The notes under the pieces are model-generated. The model ran no database searches, was not told the origin of the DNA, and saw nothing but the letters and a program-made list of their open reading frames with translations. This document shows, in pieces, positions 16,591 to 27,500 of a DNA stretch of 64,000 nucleotides. The translations under genes and the position numbers were made by a program. Position 1 is the stretch's first letter, and every line of letters begins with the position of its first letter. Source of the stretch: CAJXMH01 sp040220135 (GTDB lineage Bacteria; Bacteroidota; Bacteroidia; Flavobacteriales_E; Vicingaceae); assembly GCA_040220135.1 (NCBI GenBank), contig JAVJTT010000009.1, forward strand, positions 124,001 to 188,000, given 5' to 3'.

Positions 16591-18285
16591 ATGCAACAGG
16601 AAAAAGCACTCGCTATCTTAAAAAGTGGACAAAACGCCTTTTTAACCGGTTCAGCCGGAAGCGGCAAGACTTATATTTTAAACCAATACATCAATTATTT
16701 AAAAGACCGTAAAGTGCAAGTTGCGGTTACCGCCTCTACCGGTATTGCTGCTACGCATATGAATGGAATGACCATTCATGCCTGGTCTGGCATTGGAGTA
16801 AAGAACAGCCTAACAAGAAGGCAATTAGTAAGCCTAAAAACAAAAAAATACCTGGCAAAACACTTGGAAAAGGCGCAGGTGCTGATCATCGATGAAATTT
16901 CTATGCTGCACAAAAATCAGCTCGAAATGGTGAATCAAGTTTTACAGTTTTTCAAAGACAACACAAAAGCCTTTGGTGGCATACAGATCGTCTTTTGTGG
17001 TGATTTTTTCCAACTTCCGCCCATTGGTAACATGGGTGAAAAAAGCCGAGACAAATTTGCTTTTATGAGTCAAGCATGGAATCAAGCTAATCCTTGTATT
17101 TGTTATTTAACTGAGCAATATCGGCAATCAGACCAAGCACTAAATCAAATTTTAAACGAAATACGTGCCGGGCAGATAAGCAAAGTAGCCTATGCAAAAC
17201 TAATGGAGGCCAAGCATCATGAACTTGAGGCAAATTTGGAACCTACACAGCTTTTTACGCACAATGTAGATGTAGATCGGATTAATGAAGAAGAGTTAGC
17301 CAAGATCAAAGGTAAGCTCAGAACTTTTAAAGCCGAAAGTAAAGGCAATGAAAAATTAGCCGCAAGCCTTAGCAATTCCGTTTTAGCACCTTTTGAACTA
17401 AAGTTAAAAATTGGCGCCAAGGTAATGTTTGTAAGAAACAATCCGGAAAAAGGAATTGTGAACGGAAGTTTAGGTGAAATCATCGGCTTTACTGATAAAG
17501 GAGAACCCTCTGTAAAGCTATTAAATGGCAAAACCATTACGGCCACCGAAGAAGAATGGTCTATCCAAGACGAGCAAGGAAAAAAATTAGCCTCCTTAAA
17601 ACAGATTCCGCTTCGCTTAGCTTGGGCCATTACTGTGCATAAATCGCAAGGCATGACTTTAGAGGCTGCTCAAGTTGACCTTTCTAAAACCTTTGAAACC
17701 GGCCAAGGTTATGTGGCTCTATCCAGATTAAAAGCGCTTGACAATTTGGTCCTCCAAGGCTTTAACCAAACGGCTCTACAAATTGACAAACTCGCCTTTA
17801 AGGCAGACTTGCGATTTCAAGAACTTTCGAAAGAAGCAGATCAACATTTAGCCGAAAAAGAACTGGAAAAACAAGCAAATGCTTTTGTAAAAAATTGCGG
17901 TGGGCTAACCGATGATGAAGAAATTGAAAAAAGAAAAGCCAAACGCAAAGAAGGAAAACTGAAAAAAAAGATCAAAAAAGAAAGTTCCTCCACCTACGAC
18001 CTAACTTATCATTACCTAAAGCTCAAAATGCCTTTGAAGAAAATTGCTAAAGAAAGGGGATTAAATGAAGGAACAGTTGCCGGTCATCTGATCAAAATAA
18101 AGAAAGACCACCCGGAAGCAAACCTAAGCCATTACAAGCCAAAAAAATCGATTGTAGATCAGGTAGAAATTGCCTATCAGAAACAAGCGAAAAGCGATGA
18201 CTTAAGTTTAAAAGGCATTTACGAAGACTTAGGTGGAAAAGTAAGCTATCAAAACATTAAGCTTGCCTTAGCCTTTATACTCTAG
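16591..18285 (+). CDS. PIF1/RecD-like SF1 helicase with C-terminal helix-turn-helix
   Basis: AAA/SF1B DNA helicase of 564 residues. Motif I is GSAGSGKTY (residue ~20), motif II VLIIDEISM (~100), motif III-like GDFFQLPP, and motif VI-like TVHKSQGMTLEAAQVDL (~350). A charged linker (~430-470) follows. The C-terminal ~90 residues look like the helicase-associated HTH_40 type: TYHYLKLKMPLKKIAKERGLNEGTVAGHL is a clear helix-turn-helix. It probably unwinds forked or structured DNA in the cytoplasm. It starts 130 bp from the divergent secreted-protein gene. Confidence 0.9.
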   Translation: MQQEKALAILKSGQNAFLTGSAGSGKTYILNQYINYLKDRKVQVAVTASTGIAATHMNGMTIHAWSGIGVKNSLTRRQLVSLKTKKYLAKHLEKAQVLIIDEISMLHKNQLEMVNQVLQFFKDNTKAFGGIQIVFCGDFFQLPPIGNMGEKSRDKFAFMSQAWNQANPCICYLTEQYRQSDQALNQILNEIRAGQISKVAYAKLMEAKHHELEANLEPTQLFTHNVDVDRINEEELAKIKGKLRTFKAESKGNEKLAASLSNSVLAPFELKLKIGAKVMFVRNNPEKGIVNGSLGEIIGFTDKGEPSVKLLNGKTITATEEEWSIQDEQGKKLASLKQIPLRLAWAITVHKSQGMTLEAAQVDLSKTFETGQGYVALSRLKALDNLVLQGFNQTALQIDKLAFKADLRFQELSKEADQHLAEKELEKQANAFVKNCGGLTDDEEIEKRKAKRKEGKLKKKIKKESSSTYDLTYHYLKLKMPLKKIAKERGLNEGTVAGHLIKIKKDHPEANLSHYKPKKSIVDQVEIAYQKQAKSDDLSLKGIYEDLGGKVSYQNIKLALAFIL

Positions 18286-18339
18286 GTCAATTTTAAATCG
18301 GATAGGTCGAATTCCTTATTTTTAGCCACTTTAAACAGC

Positions 18340-20562
18340 GTGAAAAAGTCCGTAAGCAGTAAGAGAAAAGCTTTAAACCCAGGTGGCTTGGGCACATTTG
18401 GTGGGGTATTCACCCCTTCCATTCTGACCATACTGGGCGTTATCATGTACCTGCGTTTTGGTTGGGTAGTGGGTAATGTTGGCTTGATCGGCACATTGTT
18501 GATCGTTACCATCTCAACGAGCATTACTTTTTTAACAGGACTTTCCATTGCTTCTATTGCCACCGACCAAAAAGTAAAAATTGGGGGCGCCTATTACATG
18601 ATCAGCCGCTCTTTGGGTCTAGAGTCGGGTGGAGCGATTGGCATATCTCTCTATTTTGCTCAAGCCTTATCGGTGGCGCTTTACACCGTAGGCTTTGCTG
18701 AAAGTGTAGTAGCCGTCTTTCCTCAATTTAGCGAACAAATAGTGGGCATTGTTACGGTTTTAGCAGTAACAGCGCTAGCAATTACTTCAGCCAAAGCGGC
18801 CATCAGAGCCCAGTATGTTATTATGGTTGGAATAGTCCTGTCTTTACTTTCTCTAGTTTTTGGAAAACCTTTGGAAGCCTCGAACATAGAAATGTGGGGA
18901 GCCTCACAAGAAAATTCAGAAAGCTTTTGGACCGTTTTTGCCGTATTCTTCCCGGCCGTTACGGGAATTATGGCCGGCGTTAACATGTCGGGTGACTTAA
19001 AAAATGCCAAAAAATCCATTCCTAAAGGGACATTTGCTGCCATTGCAGTGGGCTACCTCATTTATATGTTATTGCCCATATTACTCGCTAATCGAGCTGA
19101 TGCCATAACTCTGATTGAAGACCCCTTGATCATGCGAAAGATCTCCTATTGGGGCGACGCCATCCTTATTGGAGTTTGGGGAGCTACTTTATCTTCAGCT
19201 GTCGGGAGTATTTTGGGCGCCCCCAGAGTACTTCAAGCATTGGCCAAAGATGGCATTTTACCTCGTTTCTTAAAGTGGACAGGCAAAGGCTCCGGCAAAG
19301 ATGACAGTCCACGATTAGGCACTTTACTAACCTTAGGCATAGTACTTATCGCCGTTTGGTTTGGAGATTTAAACCTTATTGCTCCGGTTCTCACCATGTT
19401 TTTCCTCACTACCTATGGGGTTTTAAACATTGCCGCAGGTTCAGAACGCTTTTTGGGAAGCCCTTCTTTTCGTCCTAAATTCAAGGTCCATTGGGTGTTT
19501 TCATTTTTAGGCGCATTCGGCTGTTTAGCGGTCATGTTTTTGATTAATGCTGCTGCCACTCTAACCGCTTTTGCCTTTGTTATTTTAATCTTTATTTGGC
19601 TTAAAGGAAGGCAGTTACAATCTGCCTGGGGAGACATAGGAAGAGGCTTACGCATGGCCATTATAAAATCAAGCCTAATGAAATTGAGCGAAGATCACGA
19701 CCCAAAAAACTGGAGGCCAAACCCATTGGTTTTGGCCGGCTCTCCCACAAAACGCTGGCACTTAATTGAATTTGCGCATAACTTAACCCACAATCGAAGC
19801 ATATTAAGCATAGCCAGTGTGCTTACGCAAGAAAACATTAGCCCCAAGCAATTGAGCAGCATGCAAAACCGAATTCGTTCTTACCTCTCAAAAAGAGGAG
19901 TGCGCTCTTTAGTAAAAGTAAATGCAGCTAAAAGCCCTTTTAAAGGCCTAACAAATCTTGCAGAATCTTATGGTTTAGGGGCACTTCAACCCAACACCAT
20001 TATTATTGGTGAAAGCGAAACAGAAAGTAGTAGAAGCGATTATTGCAAGATGATCAGCTCTTTCTATGCCATGAAAAAAAATGTGTTGATAGTTCACAAA
20101 GGCGATAAATCTCCCACCTTTGGTCAGAAAACAAAAATTGATGTTTGGTGGGGAGGACTAAAAGGGAATGGCGGCCTGATGATGATCTCAGCCTATCTCA
20201 TTAACAATAGCATTAACTGGAGGCAAGCTACCGTTCGAATCAAAATGGTGGTGGAAGATGATTCTGCAGTAGAGAGCACTGCCCATAACATTGAAGAGAT
20301 TCTAGAAGAAATTCGAATAGAAGCTGAAGTAAACATTATGGCTTTAAATGGCAAAAGCTTCGATGATTTATTAGTTGAATCTTGCCATGATTCGGACCTT
20401 GTTTTTATGGGCTTGGCTGAGCCCTCAGAAAACTATGAAAGCTATTTTGAAAGTGTGCAGAAAAGAATTAAACCTCTCCCTACAACAATTTTAGCTCTAG
20501 CCGCTCAAGAAGTTTCTTTTGGTGAAGTATTGATTCAAAAAGACACCATGACAGAAAGTTGA
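18340..20562 (+). CDS. APC-superfamily transporter resembling SLC12 cation-chloride cotransporters
   Basis: Inner-membrane carrier of 740 residues with a GTG start. About 12 hydrophobic segments occupy residues ~25-450, beginning with the GGLGTFGGVFTPSILTILGV motif typical of SLC12 (Na-K-Cl cotransporter-like) proteins. The remaining ~270 residues are a soluble regulatory domain with the SLC12-like NPLVLAGSP stretch. The substrate is unproved: amino acids or K+/Cl-. The stop codon overlaps the putative -33 region of the LexA-like gene downstream. Confidence 0.85.
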   Translation: MKKSVSSKRKALNPGGLGTFGGVFTPSILTILGVIMYLRFGWVVGNVGLIGTLLIVTISTSITFLTGLSIASIATDQKVKIGGAYYMISRSLGLESGGAIGISLYFAQALSVALYTVGFAESVVAVFPQFSEQIVGIVTVLAVTALAITSAKAAIRAQYVIMVGIVLSLLSLVFGKPLEASNIEMWGASQENSESFWTVFAVFFPAVTGIMAGVNMSGDLKNAKKSIPKGTFAAIAVGYLIYMLLPILLANRADAITLIEDPLIMRKISYWGDAILIGVWGATLSSAVGSILGAPRVLQALAKDGILPRFLKWTGKGSGKDDSPRLGTLLTLGIVLIAVWFGDLNLIAPVLTMFFLTTYGVLNIAAGSERFLGSPSFRPKFKVHWVFSFLGAFGCLAVMFLINAAATLTAFAFVILIFIWLKGRQLQSAWGDIGRGLRMAIIKSSLMKLSEDHDPKNWRPNPLVLAGSPTKRWHLIEFAHNLTHNRSILSIASVLTQENISPKQLSSMQNRIRSYLSKRGVRSLVKVNAAKSPFKGLTNLAESYGLGALQPNTIIIGESETESSRSDYCKMISSFYAMKKNVLIVHKGDKSPTFGQKTKIDVWWGGLKGNGGLMMISAYLINNSINWRQATVRIKMVVEDDSAVESTAHNIEEILEEIRIEAEVNIMALNGKSFDDLLVESCHDSDLVFMGLAEPSENYESYFESVQKRIKPLPTTILALAAQEVSFGEVLIQKDTMTES

Positions 20563-20575
20563 CAAATTCGATTTT

Positions 20576-20592
20576 TGACATTATATTTGTCA
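20576..20592. promoter_or_regulatory. Operator-like site 1 of the LexA-like repressor gene, overlapping its -7 element
   Basis: TGACATTATATTTGTCA has perfect TGAC/GTCA ends 9 bp apart, as in the dinB site. It contains TATATTTG (20582-20589), an exact TAnnTTTG -7 element, preceded after 20 nt by GTTG as a weak -33. A protein bound here would block initiation, which fits autorepression. Confidence 0.6.
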
Positions 20593-20598
20593 GCAAAT

Positions 20599-20615
20599 CG
20601 TTAATTTTTTCGTCA
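20599..20615. promoter_or_regulatory. Operator-like site 2 abutting the LexA-like start codon
   Basis: CGTTAATTTTTTCGTCA keeps the right half (TCGTCA, as in dinB site 1) but has a degenerate left half. It lies 6 bp from site 1, the same spacing as upstream of dinB, and ends at the base before the ATG at 20616. Confidence 0.4.
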
Positions 20616-21437
20616 ATGAATTTTGGGCAAAACATTCAATTCCTCCGTAAAAGAAGACAACTTTCTCAAGCAGACCTTGCAAAAGAACTTGATATTAAAA
20701 GGAGCTCACTCAGCGGCTATGAGTTGGGTAACACCGAACCTACCTTTGAGAACCTCTTAAAGTTTTCAGATTTTTTCAAAATTTCAATCGACAAGCTCTT
20801 ACGTCTTGATTTGCGTCGGGTTTCTGAAGTTTACCTCAGCCAGCTTGAACAAGGTATCGACATTGACATAACAGGAGGAAAGCTAAGAGTGCTCGCTACT
20901 ACAGTAGACAGAGAAAATGAAGAAAACATAGAGTTAGTAAATGTCAAAGCAAAAGCCGGTTATACAGCAGGCTATGGTGATCCGGATTTTATCAAAGTTT
21001 TACCCACTTTTCAGTTGCCGTTTTTAGATCGAAATAGAAAGTACCGCAGCTTCCAGATTAGCGGTGATTCAATGCCACCGGTTTCTGATAAATCTTGGGT
21101 AACCGGAGAATTTGTGCAAAATTGGAAAACCATTAAAGATGGCTATCCCTACATCGTAATAACCGAATCAGACGGAGTTGTTTTTAAAGTCCTGTACAAG
21201 CAATTCGAGGAAAGCCAAACCCTTTTGCTTTGCTCTACAAATCCGCAGTACAAACCTTATGAGATCAACGTTAATGAAGTAATTGAAGTGTGGAAATTTG
21301 TGAACTACATTAGCAATGAAATGCCTGAGCCAAACCTAAGCAGAGACCAGCTTAATAACACCATGGTAGACCTTCATAAAGAGATCAGAGAAATCAAAAA
21401 CACCCTTCGAAAAAAAGAGCCAAACTCAAGCTCTTAA
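20616..21437 (+). CDS. LexA-like self-cleaving repressor (XRE HTH + S24 peptidase)
   Basis: A 273-residue repressor. An XRE helix-turn-helix occupies residues 1-65 (FLRKRRQLSQADLAKELDIKRSSLSGYE). The S24/LexA-type C-terminal domain has a candidate cleavage bond A114-G115 (KAKAGY), catalytic S152 (ISGDSMPP) and general base K191 (VVFKVLY), with spacings close to LexA and CI. A ~35-residue helical tail follows. The frame is open back to 20559, but the ATG at 20616 directly starts the HTH domain and follows the operator pair. It probably represses itself and dinB until RecA-stimulated self-cleavage after DNA damage. This is inference from family and sites. A CI-like prophage repressor is the alternative, but no phage genes are nearby. 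Confidence 0.88.
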   Translation: MNFGQNIQFLRKRRQLSQADLAKELDIKRSSLSGYELGNTEPTFENLLKFSDFFKISIDKLLRLDLRRVSEVYLSQLEQGIDIDITGGKLRVLATTVDRENEENIELVNVKAKAGYTAGYGDPDFIKVLPTFQLPFLDRNRKYRSFQISGDSMPPVSDKSWVTGEFVQNWKTIKDGYPYIVITESDGVVFKVLYKQFEESQTLLLCSTNPQYKPYEINVNEVIEVWKFVNYISNEMPEPNLSRDQLNNTMVDLHKEIREIKNTLRKKEPNSSS

Positions 21438-21518
21438 ATTTCAAGCTCTTATAAAGTGTTAGTTAGCCAACCAATTGGTATCTTTATGCGTCTATTTCCA
21501 GACTAGATACGCAACATT

Positions 21519-24500
21519 ATGAACTACCTTTATAGCCTTGTTTTATCAGCTTTATTTTTATTATCTCCTGCTGATCAAAAACCTACAGACCAAAGTGCTT
21601 TTGCAGCTGAAGAAGTGGCAGAAAACAATTTACCTGCACCATCAAATTGCATTGCCTCACCTGACCCCCTAGCCATCACCCAAGCGGATGGTAGCACTCT
21701 TAGCCTTCGGGGAAGAGGAAACATGAACAATTCTTGGACAGAAACGATAGATGGCTACACGGTGGTGAAAAATCAAAACGGCTTTTACGAATACGCTGAA
21801 AAAGTAAACAATCAATTTCAGGCCAGTGGAGTAAGAGCGCATAATCTAGGAGCTAGAAGTATCGCAGAAAACAACTTTTTGAGCGGACTACAAAAGTCAA
21901 TTCAACCTCTTAAAAATAATTTTAAATCTTCCATCTTAAATCAAGTAAGAAGAGGCGTTCAAAACAAATCCTACCCGACAACCGGGAGCATTAACATTTT
22001 AGCTTTATTGATTGAATACCCAGATTTGACAAGCACTTTTCCTGCTTCAAACTTTGACAGTCTGCTTTACGGTGCAAATTACCGCTCGGGAGATGGCAGT
22101 TTCAAGTATTTCTACGAAACAGCTACTGATAGTCAGCTCACCATCAACGTAGACGTTAGGGGCTGGTACATGGCAGCAAACCCCTATCTTTATTACGGCA
22201 GAGATAGCGGCACCTCAAGAGCTGCCGACCTTGTTAGGGAAGCTGTAGACGCTGCAGAAGCGGCCGGAATAAACTATGCCAATTACGATAACGACGGAGA
22301 TAACCAAGTAGACGGTATTCTTGCTGTTCATGCAGGCCAAGGAGCGGAACAAGGCGCCATGACACAATACATTTGGTCTCACCGTTGGGTATTAAACGGC
22401 GGCTCCTTAGGAGCTGTCACTTATGATGGAGTTCAAATTAACGATTACATGATGAACCCCGAAACCCGACTTCGGAGTGGAAACCAAAACATGGTTGGCA
22501 TTGGCGTTTTCTGTCATGAGTTTGGTCACAATTTAGGATTACCCGATTTATATGACACGGATGACGCCAACGGAGATTCGGAGGGTATTGGAGAATGGGG
22601 CTTGATGGGCAGTGCAAGTTGGCTTGGCGGTGAACACAGACCCGGCAACTTTTCCGCTTGGAGTAAAGAAGAAAGTGGTTGGGCAACCCCTACTGTTTTG
22701 AACGTTGGCTCGAGTGGAACATACACCCTTGATGCAGCAAGTGTAATTCAAGATGATATATATCGAATTAACACCGGTGTCGGAAACGAATACTTTTTGG
22801 TTGAGAATAGACAAAAAGTAGGCCTAGACTTTGAATTGAATGGAAGTGGCTTAGCCATTTGGCACATTAACACCAACAAAACCAATTCATTTGGAAATAG
22901 CGTAAATGCCGACGAAAACTTAAAAGGTGTAGATTTAGAAGAAGCGGATGGACTCAATGATTTAGATAACGAAGTCAATCGTGGCGACGCCGGCGATTTA
23001 TTTCCGGGAACTTCAAACGTGACGGTTTTTAACGATATGAGTAGCCCAAGCGCAATGACCTATTCAGGCAGCACAACGGGCATTCAAATTTCTAATATTG
23101 TACAAAACGGAAATCAAATTAGCTTTTCTTTTGGAAACTCTAGCTCACAAGCTTGCACAGGAGGTGACACTTTAACAGCTACAAGTGGCACATTTAATGA
23201 CGGCAGCAGCGCTACTGCAAATTATAACAATAATTTAAATTGCAATTGGCTCATTCAGCCTCCAGGAGCCGCTAGCGTAACTTTAAACTTTAACCGTTTT
23301 GATGTTGACAATACCATCGACAGAGTAGCTGTTTACGATGGAACAGACTTTTCGGCGCCGCTGATTGGAACTTACACCGGAACAAGTATTCCGGCTACCA
23401 TTAATTCATCTGGAGGAGCTTTGTTCTTAGAGTTTACCACTAATGGTAGTATTAATTCACTTGGTTGGGAAGCAACTTACAGCAGTTCTGCCGGTGCAAC
23501 TTGCAGCGGAACAACTACTTTAAGTAATCCCAGTGGAACCTTTAACGATGGCAGCGGGCCAAATGTTGATTACTCCAACAGCTTGAACTGTTCTTGGTTG
23601 GTATCGCCTACCGGAGCCTTTAATGTTAGGTTAACTTTTGATTCTTTGGATTTAGTGGCAGGTGACAGTTTGTACGTTTATGACGGCACTGCCAATACCG
23701 ACCCCTTGATTGGAGCATATAGCGGAAGTACGCTGCCCGCCTTTATAACGAGTTCAGGAGCGGATGCTTTTATCGAATTTACAACTGACGCTTCAGGAAC
23801 AGATAAGGGATGGCAGATCAGTTATTTAGGAATTAGTGGCTGTTCAGGCCAGCAAACGCTTTCTGCGGCATCAGGAACTTTCAATGATGGCACCAATGCT
23901 AATCAGCTTTATCGAGACAATTCAAATTGCACATGGTTAATTCAGCCGCCAGGTGCAAATTTCATTAGCTTAAGCTGGAATAGATTTAATGTAGAAAGTG
24001 GATTTGATTTTGTTACAGTATACGATGGCAATAATCTCTCTGCCCCTGTTATTGGAACTTATTCCGGAAGCAATCTTCCTCCTTCTGTAACTTCCTCCGG
24101 CGGATCTTTATTGGTTGAATTTACGACTGATTTTACAGTGACAGAATTTGGTTGGGAAGCTACTTACATCTCAACTACCACTCAGTGCCTTCCAAATAGG
24201 ACTTTAACGGCCAACAATGGCAGCTTTTCTGACGGAAGTGGAGCCTCCAATTACACGAACAACTTAAACTGTGGTTGGTTAATCCAACCCAGCAACGCTA
24301 ATTCAATTACCCTTAGCTTTAGTGCTTTTGATACAGAATCAAATATCGACTCTGTATCGGTATATGATGGTATCGACAATACTGCTCCTTTGGTAGCAAC
24401 ATACTCAGGAAATACAATCCCTTCTAATACGGTCGTAAATGGCCCAGCGATGTATGTTGAATTTATAAGTAATGGCTCGAATACCGCAGCAGGCTGGGAT

Positions 24501-27500
24501 GCCTCTTATACCTCAACATCCAGCCTTAGCTGCAGCGGTCAAACTACCTTTACTGCAGCTAGTGGTAGCTTTGATGATGGGAGTGGAACTAGCAATTATG
24601 ACAATAACTTGAATTGTAGTTGGCTAATACAGCCAAGTGGAAGCCCTGCCATCATCACCTTGTCTTTCACGAGCATGGACCTTAGGTTTGGAGATCGAGT
24701 TAGAATCTACGATGGCACTAATAACTCTGGAAATTTTATTGGAATTCGATCTGGAACAAACCCAGGAAACCCTGTCACTGCTACTTCAGGCGCTATGTTC
24801 TTAGAGTTTACTTCAAATAATTTCTCAAATGCGGACGGCTGGGACGCCACTTATAGTTCATCCAATACCTTTTGCGTTCCACTCACAACACTAACCGCCA
24901 ATTTTGGAAATGTCAATGATGGTTCGGGATTTCAGAACTATGCTAATAACAGCGATTGTGCTTGGCTCATTCAGCCAACCGCACCTAATGTAGCGGTAAG
25001 CTTTGATCTTTTTAACTTCAATACCGAAGCGACCAATGATACTTTGACCATTTACGATGGTCCAAATGCAAGTTCGCCCATCCTACAAACATTATCAGGA
25101 AACTTAGGCAACCCAGCACCCATAGTGTCTAGCGGTGGAGACATGTTCATGACTTTTAAAACCAATGGCAGTGTTAGGGGTGCAGGTTGGCAAGGACAAT
25201 ACACCACTCAAACCATTCCGGCTTGTAGCGGCACCACAACTCTTACAGCCGCCACAGGCACCTTTGATGACGGTAGTGCCGCAACCGCAGACTATATTGA
25301 AAATAGCGACTGTGCATGGCTTATTCAACCTAGCGGTGCCAATAAAATATTTTTATCCTTTAGCCGATTTGCTACCCAAAACGGAGCAGATACAGTCACC
25401 GTATACGATGGCCCAAATACTTCTGCACCTATCTTAGGGACCTTTTCAGGAACAACCATTCCTCCAAATCTTATTTCTAGTGGAGGATCCATGTATTTGA
25501 CTTTTAAAGCCAATAATTTTATAGAAGATACAGGATGGGAAGCAAGCTACAATTCTTCAAACACTCAGTGCTTTAGCAATTTAACTCTAACCAACTTTAG
25601 AGACACAATTGAAGATGGAAGTGGAAGTTCAAATTATGGAAATAACCTCTCCTGTAGCTGGTTAATTCAACCCAACACTGCGCAAAGCATTAACCTTGAC
25701 TTTTTAAGCATGGATTTGCAAGCGAATGATGTAGTGAGCGTTTATGACGGCAGCAATAATTCGGCCGCCTTCTTAGGCTCTTTCTCAGGCACCACTATTC
25801 CTTCTACTATTTCTTCAACAGGTGGATCTATGTTTATTGAATTCACAACTGATGGCAGCGGTAATGCGGCCGGATGGAGAGCCACTTACGACATTGTTTC
25901 CTCCTTAAGTTGTATTGGAACAACTACATTAACAGCTCCTTCAGGTGCCTTTGATGATGGCAGTGGGACAGGAAATTACGATAACAACCTAAACTGTTCC
26001 TGGTTAATTCAACCTTCCAATAATCCTCTTACAATTTCCTTGTCTGTCAATAGCAACGCATTAGCCAATTTTGGTGACAGGCTTCGTGTGTATGATGGTA
26101 CAAGTACTGCCGGAACATTTATCGGAAACTTCTTTAATGGAAATACCGGCACTGTGACTGCTAACAGTGGAAGCATGTTTTTAGTCTTTGAAACAGATGG
26201 CAATTTTACCGATCAAGGATGGGATGTCACTTATTCAAGCTCTACCTCTTATTGTACACAAAACAATACATTCACAGCCAATTTTGGGAATTTTACTGAT
26301 GGTTCTCCCTTTGGCATTGACTACGTAGACAACACAGATTGCTCTTGGTTGATACAGCCAGCAACCCCCAATGTAGCCATTGCACTAAACATCTTTAGTA
26401 TTGATACTGAATTTGGAAACGATACCATCACTGTTTATGATGGTGCTACAACAAGCGATCCTATTTTAGGAACTTTCTCCGGAACCACTCCTGCCCCTAT
26501 TGTGACCTCTACCGGAGGTGATATGTTGGTAACCTTTAAATCAAATGGAGCAACTACCGGAAACGGATTTAGAGCCAATTATCAAACCCAAATTATTCCG
26601 TTTTGTGCAGGGCAAACCACTCTAACCGCAGCAAATGGAGTTTTTGATGACGGCAGTGGAGCCGGAACTTTTTATGTAGAAAACAGCAACTGTACTTGGC
26701 TGATCCAACCTCCCGGTGCGGTAAGCATTGATCTTAATTTCAACTATTTCGATACCCAACAAAATTTTGATATCGTTAATGTTTACAATGGCCCCACCAC
26801 TTCAGATCCATTACTTGGCTCTTTTTCGGGCAACAGTTTACCAAGTACCTTAACGGCAGGGTCTAGCATGTTGGTAGAGTTCACCTCTAATAACTTTTTA
26901 GAAAGAGATGGTTTCGAAGCCTCTTATACCTCTTCCAATGTTGTGACATTAGACATTACCGAAGACACTGTTTTTGTGAATTCCGGCATTGGCAATGCTG
27001 CTAGCTTTATGGTCAATTCTAACTCTAATTGGAACATTTCAAAAAATGCAAATTGGTTGATTACCAATCGAGTTAACGGTTTTCAAGACCAATCGGTGAA
27101 TGCTATCACAACTCAGCCCAATATTGGCCCACCCCGTTCTACTTATGTTTATGCCACTAATCAACCTTCTTCTATAGTTGATTCTGTTTTAGTAATACAA
27201 AGGGGTTCAGGCAATTACTTAACAGCAAGCCCTGATACTTTATTCATGCCGGCAATGGCTTCTCAAAAGAAATTTGGCCTTGTTGCCAATGTTAACTGGA
27301 GTGCCAACGTAGTAGCAGGCCCCGGGGCTGCAACCTTATCGCCCAATAGCGGAAATGCTGATGATTCAGTAGCGGTTAGCTTGCCGACCAATACCCTTCA
27401 ATCTTTAGCCTTGTATGTAATTGAACTTAGTAGTACAGCTCCTAATGTTGACAATGATACGGTTTATGTGGTGCAAGATACTATGCCTGCACCTCCGGCT

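Noticed and set aside
20616..21437. Prophage CI repressor
   Set aside because: The protein architecture would fit, but there are no integrase, excision or structural phage genes in the window, and its sites match those at dinB.
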